Source of the DNA: Methylocystaceae bacterium
GTDB taxonomy: Bacteria; Pseudomonadota; Alphaproteobacteria; Rhodospirillales; Terasakiellaceae
DNA length: 50,525 bases
Assembly: GCA_013373265.1 (NCBI GenBank)
Contig: JABXIC010000083.1
Span: forward strand, 1 to 50,525
Reading direction: 5' to 3'
Shown here: in pieces, positions 49,006 to 50,525 of the stretch
Position numbering within the stretch: position 1 is the first letter of the stretch
How the letters are laid out: each line of letters opens with the position of its first letter
Position numbers and translations under genes: made by a program
The notes under the pieces: model-generated
Seen by the model: the letters and a program-made list of their open reading frames with translations, nothing else
Databases searched by the model: none
What the model was told of the DNA's origin: nothing

Positions 49006-50525
49006 TCAGGCAATCGCATCCGCACAGCGTTTACAAATACCAGCGTCACTTTCATTAACTTCCGGCAGGATTTGCCAGCAACGTTCACATTTGCCACCGT
49101 CGGCTTCTTTAAAGACAACACCGATCCCTTTGATATCGTCCAATGTGTAAGCACCTTCCGGGGCCGCGCCTTCGACCAATGTGGCACTGGATGTGATGGA
49201 GATTTCAGCCAGATTCAAACCGTTCATGGCATCAATATATTCTTTCGGGGCATAAACATCCGGTGAGGCTTGCAAGGAAGATCCAATTGCTTTTTCTTTG
49301 CGTTTCAATTCCAACGCGCCCGTAACAACCCGGCGCAGTTCACGTACTTTCGCCCATTTTGCAGCCAGGGCATCATCTTGCCATTGTGCTGGTACATCGG
49401 GGAAGAGTTGCAGGTGGATGCTGTCGGCCTCTTCACCAAAGCGGCACGTCCAGGCTTCTTCCATGGTAAAGACCAGGAAGGGGGCCAGCCATGCTGTCAG
49501 GTGATTAAACAGAATGTCCAAAACGGTGCGTGCTGCGCGGCGGCGGATACTATCGTGCGCATCGCAATAAACGGCATCTTTACGGATGTCGAAATAGAAG
49601 GCAGACAATTCCATTGCACAGAAATGGTGCAATTCAGCAAAAGCTTTATGGAAAACAAAGTTGTTACAGGCTGTACGCAGTTGTTTGTCCAACTGATAGA
49701 CACGGTGCAAAACCCAGCGTTCCAGTTCCGGCATTTCTTCATAGGGCAGTTTTTCTGCATCGCTAAAGCCATCCAGATTCCCCAGCATATAACGGATGGT
49801 ATTGCGCAAACGGCGATAGACATCGGATTGTTGCTTGATGATGTCTTTGCCGACGCCGACATCGACTGTGGTGTCAGAAGAAGCCACCCACAAGCGCAGG
49901 ATATCGGCACCATATTGATTGATGACTTCGTTGGGTTCAATACCATTGCCGAGAGATTTTGACATTTTCATGCCTTTTTCATCGACAAGGAAGCCGTGTG
50001 TTAAAATGGCGTTGTAAGGTGCACGTCCGCGTGTGCCGCAGGATTCCAGCAAGGAAGAATGGAACCAGCCCCGGTGTTGGTCTGAACCTTCAAGATATAA
50101 ATCGGCAGGCCATGTCAAATCGTCGCGGTCTTCCAGTACAAAGGCGTGGGTTGAACCGGAATCAAACCAGACATCCAGAATGTCGGTGACTTGCTCGTAG
50201 TCTTCAGCCTTGTATGTATCACCCAAGAATTCTTGGGGATCGCGGGAATACCAAGCATCAGCCCCTTCTTCTTCAAAAGCGGCAACGATACGGTCGACAA
50301 CATCCTGATCACGCAGGGGCTCACCGGATTTTTTGTTGACGAATACAGTGATCGGCACACCCCACGCACGTTGGCGTGATACACACCAATCTGGACGATC
50401 TTTGATCATGCCCCCCAGACGGTTGCGGCCCATATCAGGGACAAAGCGGGTTTCATCAATCGCTTTCAACGCTTTTTCACGCAGATTGTTGACGTCCATG
50501 GAAATGAACCACTGCGGCGTGTTGC
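49006..50525 (-). CDS. ileS: Isoleucyl-tRNA synthetase, C-terminal part
   Basis: The last 505 residues of this class I synthetase lie in the window; the gene continues beyond the right edge. Motifs are TPQWFISMD at the very start, WCVSRQRAWGVPI, DVWFDSGSTHAFVL, and QHRGWFHSSLLES. GMKMSKSLGNGIEPN contains the KMSKS loop. The C-terminus has the zinc module CERCWQILPEV...CKRCADAIA. It charges tRNA-Ile with isoleucine. The reading frame is open to position 50525. It is the first visible gene of ileS-lspA-DUF3035-M16-M16. Confidence 0.97.
   Translation of the reverse strand, partial: NTPQWFISMDVNNLREKALKAIDETRFVPDMGRNRLGGMIKDRPDWCVSRQRAWGVPITVFVNKKSGEPLRDQDVVDRIVAAFEEEGADAWYSRDPQEFLGDTYKAEDYEQVTDILDVWFDSGSTHAFVLEDRDDLTWPADLYLEGSDQHRGWFHSSLLESCGTRGRAPYNAILTHGFLVDEKGMKMSKSLGNGIEPNEVINQYGADILRLWVASSDTTVDVGVGKDIIKQQSDVYRRLRNTIRYMLGNLDGFSDAEKLPYEEMPELERWVLHRVYQLDKQLRTACNNFVFHKAFAELHHFCAMELSAFYFDIRKDAVYCDAHDSIRRRAARTVLDILFNHLTAWLAPFLVFTMEEAWTCRFGEEADSIHLQLFPDVPAQWQDDALAAKWAKVRELRRVVTGALELKRKEKAIGSSLQASPDVYAPKEYIDAMNGLNLAEISITSSATLVEGAAPEGAYTLDDIKGIGVVFKEADGGKCERCWQILPEVNESDAGICKRCADAIA

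Noticed and set aside
1-50525. CRISPR array, prophage, insertion sequence, tRNA or rRNA
   Set aside because: Reading through both strands I found no regularly spaced repeats, transposase or integrase genes, or tRNA-like cloverleaves.

Overview
The window reads as chromosomal DNA of a free-living, probably aquatic alphaproteobacterium of the Rhodospirillales type. The grounds are a PhaR-controlled polyhydroxybutyrate cluster, aerobic cobalamin genes with CobN, the 180-kDa class NAD-glutamate dehydrogenase, a KorAB 2-oxoacid:ferredoxin oxidoreductase, a DUF3035 lipoprotein between lspA and an M16 peptidase pair, and moderate GC. A Terasakiella/Magnetovibrio-like genus is only a guess. I see no phage, plasmid, transposase, tRNA, rRNA or CRISPR array. 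Nearly everything is core metabolism, so the less ordinary signals are in intergenic and regulatory DNA.

Layout. 1-1019: start of an sdhCDA operon (minus) with a palindrome in its promoter. 1325-3885: korAB (minus). 4129-5377: an XRE regulator and an unrecognised gene. 5472-10011: PHB genes phaR (minus), then a PhaE-like gene, phaC, phaA and phaB (plus). 10145-10208: a paired-hairpin intergenic repeat. 10222-11103: a CitE-like CoA-ester lyase. 11238-18793: pdxY-cobU-cobW, then an FRG-domain gene and a GNAT gene, then cobN. 18790-21817: lipoprotein, PhaJ-like hydratase, M23 peptidase, AhpD-like protein and Sel1 protein. 21897-28082: a YejA-like binding protein, a CYTH/CHAD/NUDIX group, a universal stress protein and a nucleotidyltransferase. 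28137-31558: an EamA transporter and cobT (minus) divergent from cobS-cobC. 31559-31712: a small-RNA candidate. 31865-33067: pgk. 33235-36884: two GT2 glycosyltransferases converging on a GT9-methyltransferase-small membrane protein operon. 37379-39540: a chemoreceptor behind a strong hairpin. 40158-45023: gdhB. 45105-50525: ileS-lspA-DUF3035-M16-M16 (minus).

How the genes work together. PhaA and PhaB make (R)-3-hydroxybutyryl-CoA from acetyl-CoA, PhaC polymerises it, and the distant PhaJ-like hydratase could feed beta-oxidation intermediates into the same pool. KorAB and succinate dehydrogenase act in central oxidative metabolism. CobN, CobU, CobT, CobS and CobC cover cobalt insertion and nucleotide-loop assembly of B12. 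The CHAD protein and the tunnel-fold CYTH enzyme point to inorganic polyphosphate, a second storage polymer.

Most notable: (i) a chemoreceptor with two tandem copies of one sensor module, preceded by a terminator-like hairpin whose 5' arm resembles a sigma-28 promoter; (ii) an FRG-domain gene whose Shine-Dalgarno is one arm of the preceding terminator; (iii) a CHAD protein with a degenerate CYTH domain converging on an intact stand-alone CYTH enzyme; (iv) a small-RNA candidate that displays an anti-Shine-Dalgarno loop; (v) a near-perfect palindrome beside the -10 element of the sdh operon. I do not see a convincing entirely new multi-gene system.
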